Part shown: positions 10,262-20,081 of the stretch, in pieces
Layout: each line of letters opens with the position of its first letter
Numbering within the stretch: the first letter of the stretch is position 1
Origin: DASUPK01 sp963724665
Lineage (GTDB): Bacteria; Actinomycetota; Thermoleophilia; Solirubrobacterales; 70-9
Assembly: GCA_963724665.1 (NCBI GenBank)
Contig: CAVRVH010000012.1
Span: 868,001-932,000, forward strand
Length of the DNA: 64,000 nt
Direction of reading: 5' to 3'
Program-made: the position numbers and the translations under genes
Notes under the pieces: generated by a model
Seen by the model: the letters and a program-made list of their open reading frames with translations, nothing else
Databases searched by the model: none
Told to the model about the DNA's origin: nothing

Positions 10262-10279
10262 CGGCGGCGGTGGCCGCCG
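10262..10279 (+). terminator. GC-rich hairpin after eno
   Basis: CGGCGGC and GCCGCCG form a perfect 7-bp stem around GGTG, five bases after the eno stop. There is no U-tract, so it may attenuate or protect the 3' end rather than act as a full intrinsic terminator. Confidence 0.4.
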
Positions 10280-10362
10280 TGCGAGTCAGTTTCACTGCGA
10301 GCAGTAGGCGGCTGCCGCCGTCGGCCCCAAGGAATCCCAAACCGGATGGCGAAGCTGGACGC

Positions 10363-10698
10363 ATGTCTTCGAGGGCATATCCAGTGCCGCGCCGCCGTGT
10401 GCAGCGGCGCGTCGGCCCGAGCCGCATCCGCTGGGACCGCGTCGGCCGGATCGCGCTCGTGCTCGTCCTCTTCGGGGTGATGGTCTCCTACCTGAACCCC
10501 ATGGTGAACCTGCTCCAGGCCTGGCAGGGGTCGAAGTCGAGTGAGCAGCAGCTCTCGCAGCTGAAGCAGGAGAAGGTTGAGCTGACCGGGCAGCTTCGCG
10601 ACGCCTCCAGCCCGGCGTCTCTCGAGCGCGAGGCGCGCCGCCTGGGCATGGTCAAGCCCGGCGAGCACGCCTACGTGGTCAAGGGCCTGGGCGACTGA
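10363..10698 (+). CDS. ftsB: FtsB/DivIC-type septum formation initiator
   Basis: A 111-residue bitopic protein: a basic cytoplasmic N-terminus (about 35 residues), one transmembrane helix (RIALVLVLFGVMVSYL), then an extracytoplasmic coiled coil (EQQLSQLKQEKVELTGQL) and the short domain ending ARRLGMVKPGEHAYVV, typical of DivIC/FtsB. It would join FtsL and FtsQ in the divisome. I start at the ATG at 10363 (MSSRAYPVP). Location after eno is conserved in actinobacteria and supports the call. Confidence 0.9.
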   Translation: MSSRAYPVPRRRVQRRVGPSRIRWDRVGRIALVLVLFGVMVSYLNPMVNLLQAWQGSKSSEQQLSQLKQEKVELTGQLRDASSPASLEREARRLGMVKPGEHAYVVKGLGD

Positions 10699-10712
10699 CC
10701 CGCTGAACCTAA

Positions 10713-10744
10713 AGAGAGGGTGCGCGACAGCGCAACCCGATTAA
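10713..10744. repeat. Short palindromic element, copy C
   Basis: GAGGGTGCGC, GACA, GCGCAACCCG and ATTA match copy A base for base except for two substitutions (C to T in the left arm, G to A in the right arm) and one in the tail. The unpaired base in the stem is the same. The element lies 15 bases after the ftsB stop and about 80 bases before the membrane-protein operon, so it could also serve as a terminator. Confidence 0.6.
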
Positions 10745-10825
10745 TTCTGGCCGGGGATATGATTCCGCGCTCGCGCGCGCGGCATGGAGCTGTGCGCGTT
10801 TTGTGTGAAATGAGCCGATGAGCCG

Positions 10826-13030
10826 ATGAGTACAGGCCGGTACCTGCTCGGCGCGGCTGAGCTGGCGGTGATCGCTACCGCCCTCGGTCTTGGCGCCTAC
10901 CACCTGCGAGCCCTGCTTGCGCCCGCCTGGACGGGGGCGCTGGCGCGCCTGGCGGAGGTGGTGATCGGGATCTCGATGCTGATCCTCATCGCCGAGCTTC
11001 TCGGGGTCTTCGGTCTGTTCAAGGAGGTCCCGCTGCTGATCGGCTTCGTCGCAGCCGGCCTCGGCGTGACGTACTGGGTCAGGCGCCGTGGGTTGCCGGA
11101 GGCGCCCGAGACGCCTGAGGCTCGATCGAGCGCGATCATGGTCGCGATTGGGATCGCCGCCGCGGCGCTCGTCGTCATCCACTGGGCGCACCCGACCGGG
11201 CAGGCTGTCGACCAGGGGATGTACTACCAGGACACCACCTGGTACCACATGTCGTTCTCGGCTCGGTTCGCGCAGACGGGTCACGTCGGGCCGCTGCACT
11301 TCACAGATCCCCTCAAGCTGGCGGCCTGGTTCTACCCGCAGAACTCGGAGCTGATCCACGGGCTCGGAATCGTCTTCCTGAAGACGGACTTCCTCTCGCC
11401 GCTGATGAACCTGATGTGGGTGGCGCTCTGCCTGCTCGCGGCCTGGTGCGTGGGGCGGCCCTACGGGATCGGTGGAGTCACCGTCCTCGGTGCCGCCGTG
11501 GTCCTGGACTCGGAGATGCTGGTCGGCTCGCAGGCCGGGCAGGGGCCCAACGACGTGGCGGGGCTCTTCTTCCTCATGGCCGCTATTGCCTTCCTGGTCG
11601 ATGGCGCCGCAAGCGCGCACGCGGCCCGTCAAGCGAGGTCGGAGGAGATCGAACCCGGGGTGGTCGAGGACGTCCCCGTCGAGGGCGATCCACGCACGCT
11701 GGCGACCGTCGGCGCTGGCCCGCTCTTCATGGCCGGCCTCGCCGCCGGCCTAGGCATCGGTACAAAGATCACCCTCCTGGCGACGATCGCCGCACTGACG
11801 ATCGGCGTCGCGATCCTCGGCGGCCGACGCCACTGGCTGCGGGCGCTCGGGATCTGGCTCGGAGGAATGGTGATCACCAGCGGCTTCTGGTACGGGCGCA
11901 ACTTCGTCGAGGCCCTGAACCCGTTCCCGCAGATCCACAAGCTCGGACCCATACACCTGCCCGGCCCGGACCAGCTCCCCCTCTATCCGCGCCAGCCTCA
12001 CTCCCTGAGCGAGTACTACAACGACCCGAGCGTCTGGCACGACAAGCTGTTCCCAGTCCTGCACGACCGGCTCGGCCCGCTCTGGCCGGCGATCCTGGCC
12101 GTCGTTGTCGTCGCACTCGTCTGGGCGTTCTTCCGGGGCGGCAGCGCCCTGATGCGCATCCTCGCGGTGACGGGCATGGTCGCGGGCGTCGCATACGTCT
12201 TCACCCCGCTGACCGCGTCGGGCAGCCTCGGCGACCCGGCCGGCTTCGACGCGAACCTGCGCTACGTCGCCCCGGTGTTGATCGTCGGCTTCCTGCTGCT
12301 GCCGCTGATCCCCTGGTTCCGCCACGGCAACCGTCCCTGGATCCTGATCGCGCTCTTCTCCGTCCTGCTCATCCAGGGGACCGTCACGCAGGCGAACTGG
12401 AAGTTCGAGCATCACCTCGCGTCCGTCGCCTTGGCCTTCCTGATCGTGGGCGTTCCGGCGCTCCTCGTGGCCGGGGCGCGCAGGCGCGTCCCGGTTGTCG
12501 CTCTTGCGGTGTTCGGGCTCGTGATGGCGATCACCGCGGTAGCTCTGGGGCGGGTCCGCGAGAACTACTACCTCGACCATCGCTATGTGACGGCGTCGAG
12601 GCCGCCGCTCGAGGGCGGGTTCCGCTCCACTCCTCAATGGCAGCCGCTCCAGGACTGGGGCCGCAAGCAGAGCCACGAGCGGATCGGTGTGGTCGGCCGC
12701 GCCTCCGCCTTCGGGCAGTACTTCTTCTACGGGACCGACCTCTCCAACCACGTCCAGTACGTGGGTCAGGAGCTCAACCGCGGCACCTTCAGGCCAATCG
12801 TTAGCTGCGCTGCCTGGCGGCGGGCGGTCAACGCCGGCGGTTATGACTACATCGTGACCACGCCGAAGATCGGCGCGCTCGAGGTGAGCGCCCCGCCGGA
12901 GGCGCACTGGACCGAGACGGACAAGAACGTGAAGACCGTGATCCAGACCGGCCCCGCCGCCGTCTACAAGATCACCGGGCCGCTCGATCCGGCCACCTGC
13001 GCGAAGCTGGGGGCGGCGGCGCACACATGA
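10826..13030 (+). CDS. Polytopic membrane protein, putative GT-C-like glycosyltransferase, paralogue 1 of 4
   Basis: A 734-residue protein with roughly twelve hydrophobic helices and a C-terminal soluble domain of about 150 residues. After the third or fourth helix comes a loop with QDTTWYH (Asp about residue 136), then LHFTDPLKL, WFYPQNSELIH and LSPLMN. An Asp in the first large extracytoplasmic loop, followed by aromatic and His residues, is the layout of GT-C enzymes that use polyprenyl-phosphate sugars; this assignment is inference. The C-terminal domain carries GQYFFYGTDLSNHVQYVG and ends KITGPLDPATC. The gene opens a four-gene array; its stop overlaps the next start by ATGA. I do not recognise a named family. 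Confidence 0.75.
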   Translation: MSTGRYLLGAAELAVIATALGLGAYHLRALLAPAWTGALARLAEVVIGISMLILIAELLGVFGLFKEVPLLIGFVAAGLGVTYWVRRRGLPEAPETPEARSSAIMVAIGIAAAALVVIHWAHPTGQAVDQGMYYQDTTWYHMSFSARFAQTGHVGPLHFTDPLKLAAWFYPQNSELIHGLGIVFLKTDFLSPLMNLMWVALCLLAAWCVGRPYGIGGVTVLGAAVVLDSEMLVGSQAGQGPNDVAGLFFLMAAIAFLVDGAASAHAARQARSEEIEPGVVEDVPVEGDPRTLATVGAGPLFMAGLAAGLGIGTKITLLATIAALTIGVAILGGRRHWLRALGIWLGGMVITSGFWYGRNFVEALNPFPQIHKLGPIHLPGPDQLPLYPRQPHSLSEYYNDPSVWHDKLFPVLHDRLGPLWPAILAVVVVALVWAFFRGGSALMRILAVTGMVAGVAYVFTPLTASGSLGDPAGFDANLRYVAPVLIVGFLLLPLIPWFRHGNRPWILIALFSVLLIQGTVTQANWKFEHHLASVALAFLIVGVPALLVAGARRRVPVVALAVFGLVMAITAVALGRVRENYYLDHRYVTASRPPLEGGFRSTPQWQPLQDWGRKQSHERIGVVGRASAFGQYFFYGTDLSNHVQYVGQELNRGTFRPIVSCAAWRRAVNAGGYDYIVTTPKIGALEVSAPPEAHWTETDKNVKTVIQTGPAAVYKITGPLDPATCAKLGAAAHT

Positions 13031-15244
13031 GCTTCGGCCACTACCTCGCCGGTTCGATCGAGCTGATCGCGGTCGCGGCAGCAATGGGCTTCGCCGCCGT
13101 CGGCCTGCGCGGCCGCCTGCTGCCCGGCTGGTCGGGCGCGTCGGCCAGGCTCGCCGAGGTCGTGCTCGGCCTCTCACTCCTCATCGTCATCCTCGAGCTG
13201 GTCGGGGTCGTCGGCCTCTACCGCCCGGGTTGGGTGCTGCTCGCCACGCTTCTCGTCGGTGTCGGGATCGGGATGGCGCTTCGCAGGCCTGGTCAGGGAC
13301 TCTCGCTGCCGTCCCCGCGGATCGCCCCCTACGCCCTGGCCCTTGCGGTCGCCGCGGCCTTCCTGACGATCGCGCACTGGGCCATGCCGACCCAGACCGG
13401 CCTTGACATCGGCATGTACCTGCCGAACACGACCTGGCAGAACGCGCCCTTCGCGGCCCGCTTCGTACAGGACCACCAGGTCGGCGCGCTCCACTTCACC
13501 GAGGTCCTGAACCTGACGGTCTGGTTCTACCCGCAGAACTCGGAGCTCCTCCACTCGGCCGGAATCCTTTTCCTCGGCAACGACTTCCTCTCGCCGCTGC
13601 TCAACATCGGCTGGGCCGCGCTCTGCCTGCTCGCCGCCTGGGCTTTCGCGCGGGTCTACGGCGGCGGGCCGATCGCGGTGGTCGCGATGGCCCTGGTGCT
13701 CGATGCCAACATGCTGCTGCTCTACCAGCCGGGTGACGCCAAGAACGACACGATGGGGCTGTTCTTCTTCCTTGCCTCAGCGGCCATCCTGGTCAACGCG
13801 GATGCGCAAAGCCGAGCGGCGGCAGGTTCGGCGCGCACCCTCCATTCCGGGGGACCGCCGCTGGAAGCGCGGCTCGGCAACGGCGCGCTGGCCGTTGCCG
13901 GCCTCGCCGCCGGCGTGGCCCTGGGGACGAAGCTCAATCTCCTCGCCCCTTTCGGATTCCTGACCCTCGGAGTGATCGCCGTCAGCGCCGGCTACCGCTG
14001 GCGGGCCACCTGGATCTGGGTCCTGAGCTCTCTGGTCACCGGCGGCTTCTGGTTCGCGCGCAACCTGGTGAACGCGGGGAACCCCCTGCCCTGGATCAAG
14101 GCGGGCCCGTTGCCCGGCCCGGATCAGGTCGACATCAACATTCGCGAGCCGCACACCGTCGGCCACTACCTGTTCCCGCCGGATGGCAACGTCATCCGCC
14201 ACCACCTCGTTCCTGGCCTGCACGACAGCTTCGGCGATCTCTGGCCGCTGGTCCTGGTCACGGTGATCGGCGGCTTCCTCCTCGCCATCTGGCGCGGCCG
14301 GACCTCGGTCATCAGGATGCTCGGGATCGTGGCGCTGCTCAGTGGCATCGCCTACCTGTTCACGCCGCTGACCGCCGCGGGCCCGCAGGGCGATCCGACG
14401 GCCTTCACCACCAACCTGCGCTACGCCTCGCCCGCGATCGGACTCGGGGCGATGCTGCTCGGCGTGGACTCGGGGCTGCTCAAGCCCAGGGTCCAGCCCT
14501 GGCTCCTCGGCTCCCTCGTTGTCCTGCTGCTCGTCCAGGCGGTCCCGGTCTGGGATCTCACCGGCCATCTGTGGACGCGCCACTTCCTGCTCGGCGCGAT
14601 CGGCCTCGGCATCTTCCTGGTCCTCGTGCCGGTCGGGTTGGTGCTGGCCCGCCAGCGCGGCGCGTCGGCCGCGATGGTTACCGGCGGGGCGGTGGTGGCG
14701 CTGGCCCTGGTCGTCGCGATCGGCTGGCCGAAGTCCGACGACTACGTCAAGGACCGCTACCAGGCCTCCACGGCGCCTCACGACTTCCCCGTCGGCATGA
14801 AGGCAGCGCTCGCCTGGTTCAACCACGCCAACCCGCATGACTCCCGGATCGCCGTGGTCGGTGGCCGACCGGGCTTCAAGCAGTACGTCTTCTACGGCGA
14901 CGACCTCTCCAACCACGTCCAGTATGTGGCGAAGCATGGCCCGCACGGTGCGTACCTGCCGATCGCAAGTGAGGCGGCTCAGCATCTGCAGCGAGGGCCG
15001 GCGTTCGTCGCCCAGTGCCGCGAATGGGTGCAAGCTTTGAACGACGGTGAGCTATCGGTATGCCGTGATCGGCCCTGACCAGCGGACGCAGTCGGTTGCG
15101 CCCGTTGAGGCGGTGTGGACGACAGCGGCCGGTGGAACCAGAGTCGAAACCAACGACGACATCTCGGTCTTCAGGATCGATCGTCCGCTTGACCCGGCGG
15201 CCTGCGCCTCGCGGACGCCCAAGCCGCCCGCCTCCTCTACGTGA
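13027..15244 (+). pseudogene. GT-C-like membrane protein, paralogue 2 of 4, with a frameshift near 15049
   Basis: The frame from ATG 13027 stops at 15078 (683 aa), but the missing C-terminus continues one frame over from 15050 to a TGA at 15244. Removing one base near 15049 lines up NDG-SYRYAVIGP with NDGDYDYLVTTP of paralogue 3, followed by the family ending FRIDRPLDPAAC. The corrected end restores the 4-base overlap (GTGA) with the next gene, as between all the other copies. The loop motif is also altered: the Asp of D-T/S-x-W-Y-H is Asn (about residue 134) and Tyr-His is Gln-Asn. It is either a decaying copy or a non-catalytic partner with a sequencing indel. Confidence 0.7.
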
Positions 15245-17517
15245 GCTTCGGCGACTACCTCTTCGGGGTCATCGGCCTCGCGGCGGTCGCGATTCCGATG
15301 GGGCTGGCGGCCGTCCGGCTGCGCGGCCGCCTGCTGCCCGGCTGGGAAGGAGCTCCGGCGCGGCTTGCAGAGGCCGTGCTCGGCGTAGCCCTGCTGACCG
15401 TTCTCCTTCAGCTCCTCGGCGCCTTCGGGATTCTCGTCCCGGCCACCCTGATCGTCGGCGCACTGGCGATCGGCCTCGGCATCTGGTTCGGTCCCTGGCT
15501 CCAGGCCGCGGGCGATGGCGATGCCCCGCCGGTCCCGTCGATCCCCCTTGCTCAGACGCTTTTGGCCCTCCTCGCCGCCGCCTTCGTGGCGGCCCACTGG
15601 GCCACGGGCCTCCAGGACGTCTGGGGCCGCGGCATGCTCACCTTCGACACGCTCTGGTACCACGGGCCGTTCGCGGCGCGGATCGCGGACACCGGGTCCG
15701 CCTGGGGGATGCACTTCACCGACCCCCTCTACCTCAACTGGTTCTACCCGGAGAACTCCGAGCTGCTCCACGCGGCAGGCATCGTCCTCTTCAACCGAGA
15801 CATCTTCAGCCCGCTGGTGAACTTCGGCTGGCTCGGCATCGCGCTGCTGGCGGGCTGGTGCATCGGCCGGCCGTACGGAGTCGCGCCACTCAGCCTGGTG
15901 GCGGTCTGCATCGCGATGGACACGGGCCCGATGGTCCCTCGCGAAGCGGGCACCCCGGCGACGGACACAGTCCCAGTCGCCATGCTGCTGGCAGCAGCAG
16001 CGATCCTGATCACCGCCTGGGCAACCCGGGAATCTCAGCTACCTGAGGCCGACGGCGGGGGGGCGGCGGCGGGAACTCCGACTGAGCCGCGGCTCGGATC
16101 TCGGACGGCCTCCCCTGCGATCGGCGACAGGTCGCCCGCCGACGCCCCCCCGGCGGCGGCCCAAGTCGGCGCTCTGCTGGTGGCCGGGCTGGCGATGGGA
16201 ATCGCCCTGGGCAGCAAGCTGACGATCTCGGGAGCGACCGCCGCGATGGCTGTAGGCGTGGTTTTCCTCGTCCCACACGGTGTCCGTCGGAAGGCGTTCG
16301 GCGTCTTCCTGGCGGGCGTCGTGGCAACTGCAGGCTTCTGGTTCCTCAGGAACCTGATCCACGCCGGGAACCCGCTGCCATGGGTCCGGCACATTGGGCC
16401 GATCGACCTGCCCGGGCCGAACCGCGGGCTGGAGGGGCGCGATGACTTCACGGTCGCCCACTACATCCTCAACAACCCGAGTACGAGCCTGTGGCGCGCC
16501 TACTTCCTCAACCCGATCGAGAACCTGCTGGGCCCGCTCTGGTTCCTGATCCTCGGCGGCGCCGCAGGGGGCGCGGTGCTCGCCACCTGGCGTCCGCGCT
16601 CCAGGGCGGTGCGCCTCGCCGGCGCGGTCACGATCGTGGCTGCGATCGCGTACCTGTTCACCCCGCTGACGGCGGCGGGCCCCGAGGGCCATCCGCTCGC
16701 CTTCGGGATCAACCTCCGTTACCTGACGCCCGCCCTCGCCCTCGGCCTGGCGCTGGTGCCGCTCGAGCCGCGGCTGGTCCCCGGCCGGCTCAAGCTCCCA
16801 CTGCTGGCCGGCGGGCTGATCGCGCTCTTCCTGACGTCCCACTACTCGGATGCCAACGTCGCCTGGAAGGGCGCATTCGCGTCGATCCCATGGGCCGCGC
16901 TGATGGGGATCGTTTTCGTCGCCGCACCCGTCGGGTTGGCGCTGCTGGCCCGTCGCCGCGCGCTGCTGGCCGGGCTGGCGGGAGCGGTGCTCGCCCTTGC
17001 GATCGCCGCGGTGGGGTGGGCGAAACAGGACGACTACTTCGCCCATCGCTACAGCCGAGCCGAGGACTTCCGGTTCCAGCTCGATGACGCGGTGCTCTGG
17101 GCGAAGCCCACCTCGGGCCTGCGAGTCGGCGTCGCGGGCACCAGCGGCGCCTACAGCCAGTACGGCTTCTACGGCGATGACGTCTCCAACTACGTCCAGT
17201 ACGTCGGGCGGCATCTCCCGGAGGCGGACTTCCGTTCGATCGAGAGCTGCGTGGAGTTCCGCCAGGCCGTGAACGATGGCGACTACGACTACCTGGTCAC
17301 CACCCCCTCGCTCGACCTGAACAACCCGTCGAGGGCGAGCGCGTCGCCGGAGCGGGGATGGGTCTCGCGCGATCCTGCCGTCCAGGAGGTCGTCCACTCC
17401 GGCCGGGTCTCGGTCTTCCGAATCAACGGCCCGCTCGACCCGAATGGCTGCGGCAAGGGGGCCGACCGGCGCGGGGCAACCGGTGAACCGGGAGCATCCT
17501 CGTCGAGCAAGAAGTGA
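15241..17517 (+). CDS. Polytopic membrane protein, putative GT-C-like glycosyltransferase, paralogue 3 of 4
   Basis: 758 residues from a GTG start inside the stop of the corrected paralogue 2. Same plan as paralogue 1: an N-terminal YLFGVIGL helix and RLRGRLLPGWEG, then the loop FDTLWYHGPFAARIAD (Asp about residue 136), MHFTDPLYLNWFYPENSELLH, a run of helices, and the C-terminal domain with YSQYGFYGDDVSNYVQYVG and RINGPLDPNGC. A low-complexity insert rich in Gly, Pro and Ala (about 265-305) separates two helices. The stop overlaps the next GTG by four bases. A function in transfer of lipid-linked sugars outside the membrane is inferred from the fold pattern only. Confidence 0.75.
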   Translation: MSFGDYLFGVIGLAAVAIPMGLAAVRLRGRLLPGWEGAPARLAEAVLGVALLTVLLQLLGAFGILVPATLIVGALAIGLGIWFGPWLQAAGDGDAPPVPSIPLAQTLLALLAAAFVAAHWATGLQDVWGRGMLTFDTLWYHGPFAARIADTGSAWGMHFTDPLYLNWFYPENSELLHAAGIVLFNRDIFSPLVNFGWLGIALLAGWCIGRPYGVAPLSLVAVCIAMDTGPMVPREAGTPATDTVPVAMLLAAAAILITAWATRESQLPEADGGGAAAGTPTEPRLGSRTASPAIGDRSPADAPPAAAQVGALLVAGLAMGIALGSKLTISGATAAMAVGVVFLVPHGVRRKAFGVFLAGVVATAGFWFLRNLIHAGNPLPWVRHIGPIDLPGPNRGLEGRDDFTVAHYILNNPSTSLWRAYFLNPIENLLGPLWFLILGGAAGGAVLATWRPRSRAVRLAGAVTIVAAIAYLFTPLTAAGPEGHPLAFGINLRYLTPALALGLALVPLEPRLVPGRLKLPLLAGGLIALFLTSHYSDANVAWKGAFASIPWAALMGIVFVAAPVGLALLARRRALLAGLAGAVLALAIAAVGWAKQDDYFAHRYSRAEDFRFQLDDAVLWAKPTSGLRVGVAGTSGAYSQYGFYGDDVSNYVQYVGRHLPEADFRSIESCVEFRQAVNDGDYDYLVTTPSLDLNNPSRASASPERGWVSRDPAVQEVVHSGRVSVFRINGPLDPNGCGKGADRRGATGEPGASSSSKK

Positions 17518-19742
17518 GCGGCCTCGGCGACTACATCCTCGGCGTGATCGGCCTGGTGGCAGTCGTCCTCTCGATGGCGATCGCCGGCAGGACCGCAAGG
17601 CGCGCGGCCCTCCCAGGCTGGACCGGAACGCCCGCCCTGCTGGCCGATTCGGTGTTGGCCGTCGGCATCCTCGTGGTTCTCGCGGAGCTGCTCGGACTCT
17701 TCGGCCTGCTTCAGGGAGTCCTGCTGGTGGCCGCTTCGCTGATCGTGGGCGGAGGCGCACTCCGCCTCGAGCCGATGCTGATTCGCGCGGGCGCCCGCGT
17801 CGCCAAGTGGGGAAAGGGCAAGGAGACCGATCTGCGGCCGGCGCCGACCGTCAGCCGGATCGAGCTGGGCGTGGGCATCGTCCTGGCGCTGATCGTTGCC
17901 GCGCAGTGGGCGGGCCCGACGCTGCTCGCCCTCGATCGAGGGATCTACGGCGGGGATTCACTCTGGTACCACCTGCCGCTCGCCGCGCACATCGCCGAAA
18001 CCGGGTCGGTCACAGGCCTCCTCTACACCGACCCGCTCTATCTGAACTGGTTCTACCCGCAGGTCTCGGAGCTCCTCCACGCCGGCGGGATCCTGCTGTT
18101 CAGCAACGACTTCCTCTCGCCGCTGATCAACATGGCCTGGCTCGGCCTCGCCCTGTTCGCCGGCTACTGCATCGGACGGCCCTACGGGACCGGGCCGGTG
18201 GGTGTCGCCGCGGTCGCCTCGGTGATGGCGGCCAACCTGCTCTTCTCGCGCCAGCCCGGCAACGCCAACAACGACGTCGTCGCAATCGCGCTCTTCCTCT
18301 CGTCCGTGGCGCTGCTGCTCAACGCGCGCTGGCCGGAGCGGTCGGGGTCTGCGGGAGCCGGGGACGCGTCAGGGCCTCCGTCCGGAACCCTGCTCGTCGC
18401 CGGCCTGGCCGCGGGGCTCGCCCTCGGCACCAAGTTGACCGTGGTGCCGCCGGTCCTGGCGCTGACCGTCGGTGTCATCTGGATCAGCGGCGCTGGCTAC
18501 CGGCTGCGGGCCTCGGCCGAGTGGATCGGGGCGATGGTCGTCGGGGGCGGCTACTGGTACGTCCGCAACCTGATCGTGTCCGGCAACCCGTTCCCATGGC
18601 AGGACATCGGGCCGATCCACCACGCCGAGGCGCTGCAGGGCCGACACCCGTACTCGATCGCCCATTACGCGACGGACACCAGCGTCTGGGGCCGCTACTT
18701 CACCCCGGCCCTGCACGAGCGCCTCGGCGAGCTCTGGCCCGCCTATCTGGCGCTCGCTGTGGTCGCGGTGGTCCTGGTCCTGTTGCGCGGTGGGCGGATG
18801 GAGCGGATGCTCGCTGTGGTGGCTCTGCTTGCGGCTGTTGCCTACCTCCTGACGCCGCTGGGCGCCTCCGGGCCGGAGGGCATGCCGATCGGCTTCCGGC
18901 TCAACATCCGCTATCTGGCGCCGGGGCTGATTCTCGCCCTCACCCTGCTTGCGATCCCGCCAAGCTTCGCCGGAGAGCAGCGGGTCTGGCGGCTCGGCAC
19001 CCGAGCGCAACTCTGGCGATTCGTCTGCCTGGGCATCCTCGCGGTGCTCGTGGTGGTGAGCGCCGGGGCCATCGGGGCGATCGATACCGGGCGCATCCCC
19101 GGCACCCTCGCGCTTGTACTCGCCGTCGTCGCCCTTCCGCTGCTGCTCGTATTCCTGTCGCGCCGGGGAATGGCTCCGGTGCCGCTCGCCGGGATCGGCC
19201 TTGCCGCCGTGATCGCGCTGGCCGTCTTCGGCCGGATGGCGCAGACGCACTACCTGGACGAGCGCTACTCCTCGACGGCGCCTGACTATCCGAAGACCGA
19301 GCAGCCTGCGATCGAGCTCAACCAGGGGCTGGGCGTTGCCTACGACTGGGCGAATGGCACCCGCAACCTCAGGATTGCGCTCTCGGGGACGATGGGAGCG
19401 ATGTTCCAGTACCCGCTCTGGGGCGGCGACTCGAGCAACAGCGTCACCTACATCGGCCAGCACGGCCCGCGCGGCTCGTTCAACGAGATTCCCCAGTGCC
19501 CGGAATGGATCGGCGCGCTCAACGACGGGAACTTCGACTACGTCGTCACGACCCCGACTTTCCACCAGGACAACCCGGCCGCGGACACAGCGCCGGTGCA
19601 GCGCGCCTGGATCTCACGTGCGCAGAACGTCCAGCACGTCGCCGGCGCAGGCCTGGTCGACGTCTGGAAGATCACGGGGCCGCTCCCTCCGGAGGCCTGC
19701 GTGCCCACTTCCAATGGAAAGCTGCCGCCTGCTACCAAATAG
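17514..19742 (+). CDS. Polytopic membrane protein, putative GT-C-like glycosyltransferase, paralogue 4 of 4
   Basis: 742 residues from a GTG overlapping the previous stop. The loop reads GGDSLWYHLPLAAHIAE (Asp about residue 148), LLYTDPLYLNWFYPQVSELLH and FLSPLINMAW. The C-terminal domain contains FQYPLWGGDSSNSVTYIG and KITGPLPPEAC. It keeps the acidic and YH residues lost in paralogue 2. Relative to paralogues 1 and 3 it has a longer N-terminal segment before the loop. Together the four genes form one transcription unit of almost 9 kb with no other genes between them, which suggests co-produced, perhaps oligomeric or acceptor-diversified, enzymes. Confidence 0.75.
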   Translation: MSGLGDYILGVIGLVAVVLSMAIAGRTARRAALPGWTGTPALLADSVLAVGILVVLAELLGLFGLLQGVLLVAASLIVGGGALRLEPMLIRAGARVAKWGKGKETDLRPAPTVSRIELGVGIVLALIVAAQWAGPTLLALDRGIYGGDSLWYHLPLAAHIAETGSVTGLLYTDPLYLNWFYPQVSELLHAGGILLFSNDFLSPLINMAWLGLALFAGYCIGRPYGTGPVGVAAVASVMAANLLFSRQPGNANNDVVAIALFLSSVALLLNARWPERSGSAGAGDASGPPSGTLLVAGLAAGLALGTKLTVVPPVLALTVGVIWISGAGYRLRASAEWIGAMVVGGGYWYVRNLIVSGNPFPWQDIGPIHHAEALQGRHPYSIAHYATDTSVWGRYFTPALHERLGELWPAYLALAVVAVVLVLLRGGRMERMLAVVALLAAVAYLLTPLGASGPEGMPIGFRLNIRYLAPGLILALTLLAIPPSFAGEQRVWRLGTRAQLWRFVCLGILAVLVVVSAGAIGAIDTGRIPGTLALVLAVVALPLLLVFLSRRGMAPVPLAGIGLAAVIALAVFGRMAQTHYLDERYSSTAPDYPKTEQPAIELNQGLGVAYDWANGTRNLRIALSGTMGAMFQYPLWGGDSSNSVTYIGQHGPRGSFNEIPQCPEWIGALNDGNFDYVVTTPTFHQDNPAADTAPVQRAWISRAQNVQHVAGAGLVDVWKITGPLPPEACVPTSNGKLPPATK

Positions 19743-19745
19743 GGG

Positions 19746-20081
19746 ATGCCCTACCCGATTGACAACGCCCTGTTCCAGTGGGAGGAGGGCGCCAATCGCC
19801 TCCGAGAGATCGACACGGACCCTCGGGCGGCCCGCAATGCCCGGCGCGCCGTGGACGCGATCCGCGACGAGCTCCGCCGCCGGATCGGCCCGACCTTCTC
19901 CGCCCAGGAACTGGCCGACCTGTACGCCCGCGGCACTGACTGGTGCCTGGAGGCCGCGCGCCGCGCGGCTCCGATGGCGGCGGTCGACCTCGATCCGCAG
20001 GCGATCGTGGACGGAGCCTTCTTCGCGTATCTGAGAGGTGCCTACGACTACAGCGGCGGCCGCGTGCTCCCGACCGAGTAG
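19746..20081 (+). CDS. Conserved hypothetical protein, 111 aa
   Basis: A short soluble, mostly helical protein starting MPYPIDNALFQWEEG, three bases after the last membrane paralogue and so probably co-transcribed. It has an Arg-rich helix (about residues 28-50) and a segment FSAQELADLYARGTDWCLE, ending with an aromatic GAYDYSGGRVLP. No catalytic motif, signal peptide or membrane segment is visible. I do not recognise the family with certainty. It meets the next, minus-strand gene stop to stop with no gap. Confidence 0.7.
   Translation: MPYPIDNALFQWEEGANRLREIDTDPRAARNARRAVDAIRDELRRRIGPTFSAQELADLYARGTDWCLEAARRAAPMAAVDLDPQAIVDGAFFAYLRGAYDYSGGRVLPTE

Noticed and set aside
16039..17760. Long minus-strand frame of 573 residues opposite membrane paralogue 3
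   Set aside because: Arg/Gly/Pro-rich shadow of a GC-rich gene; no domain, and the plus-strand frame has clear membrane helices and paralogues.
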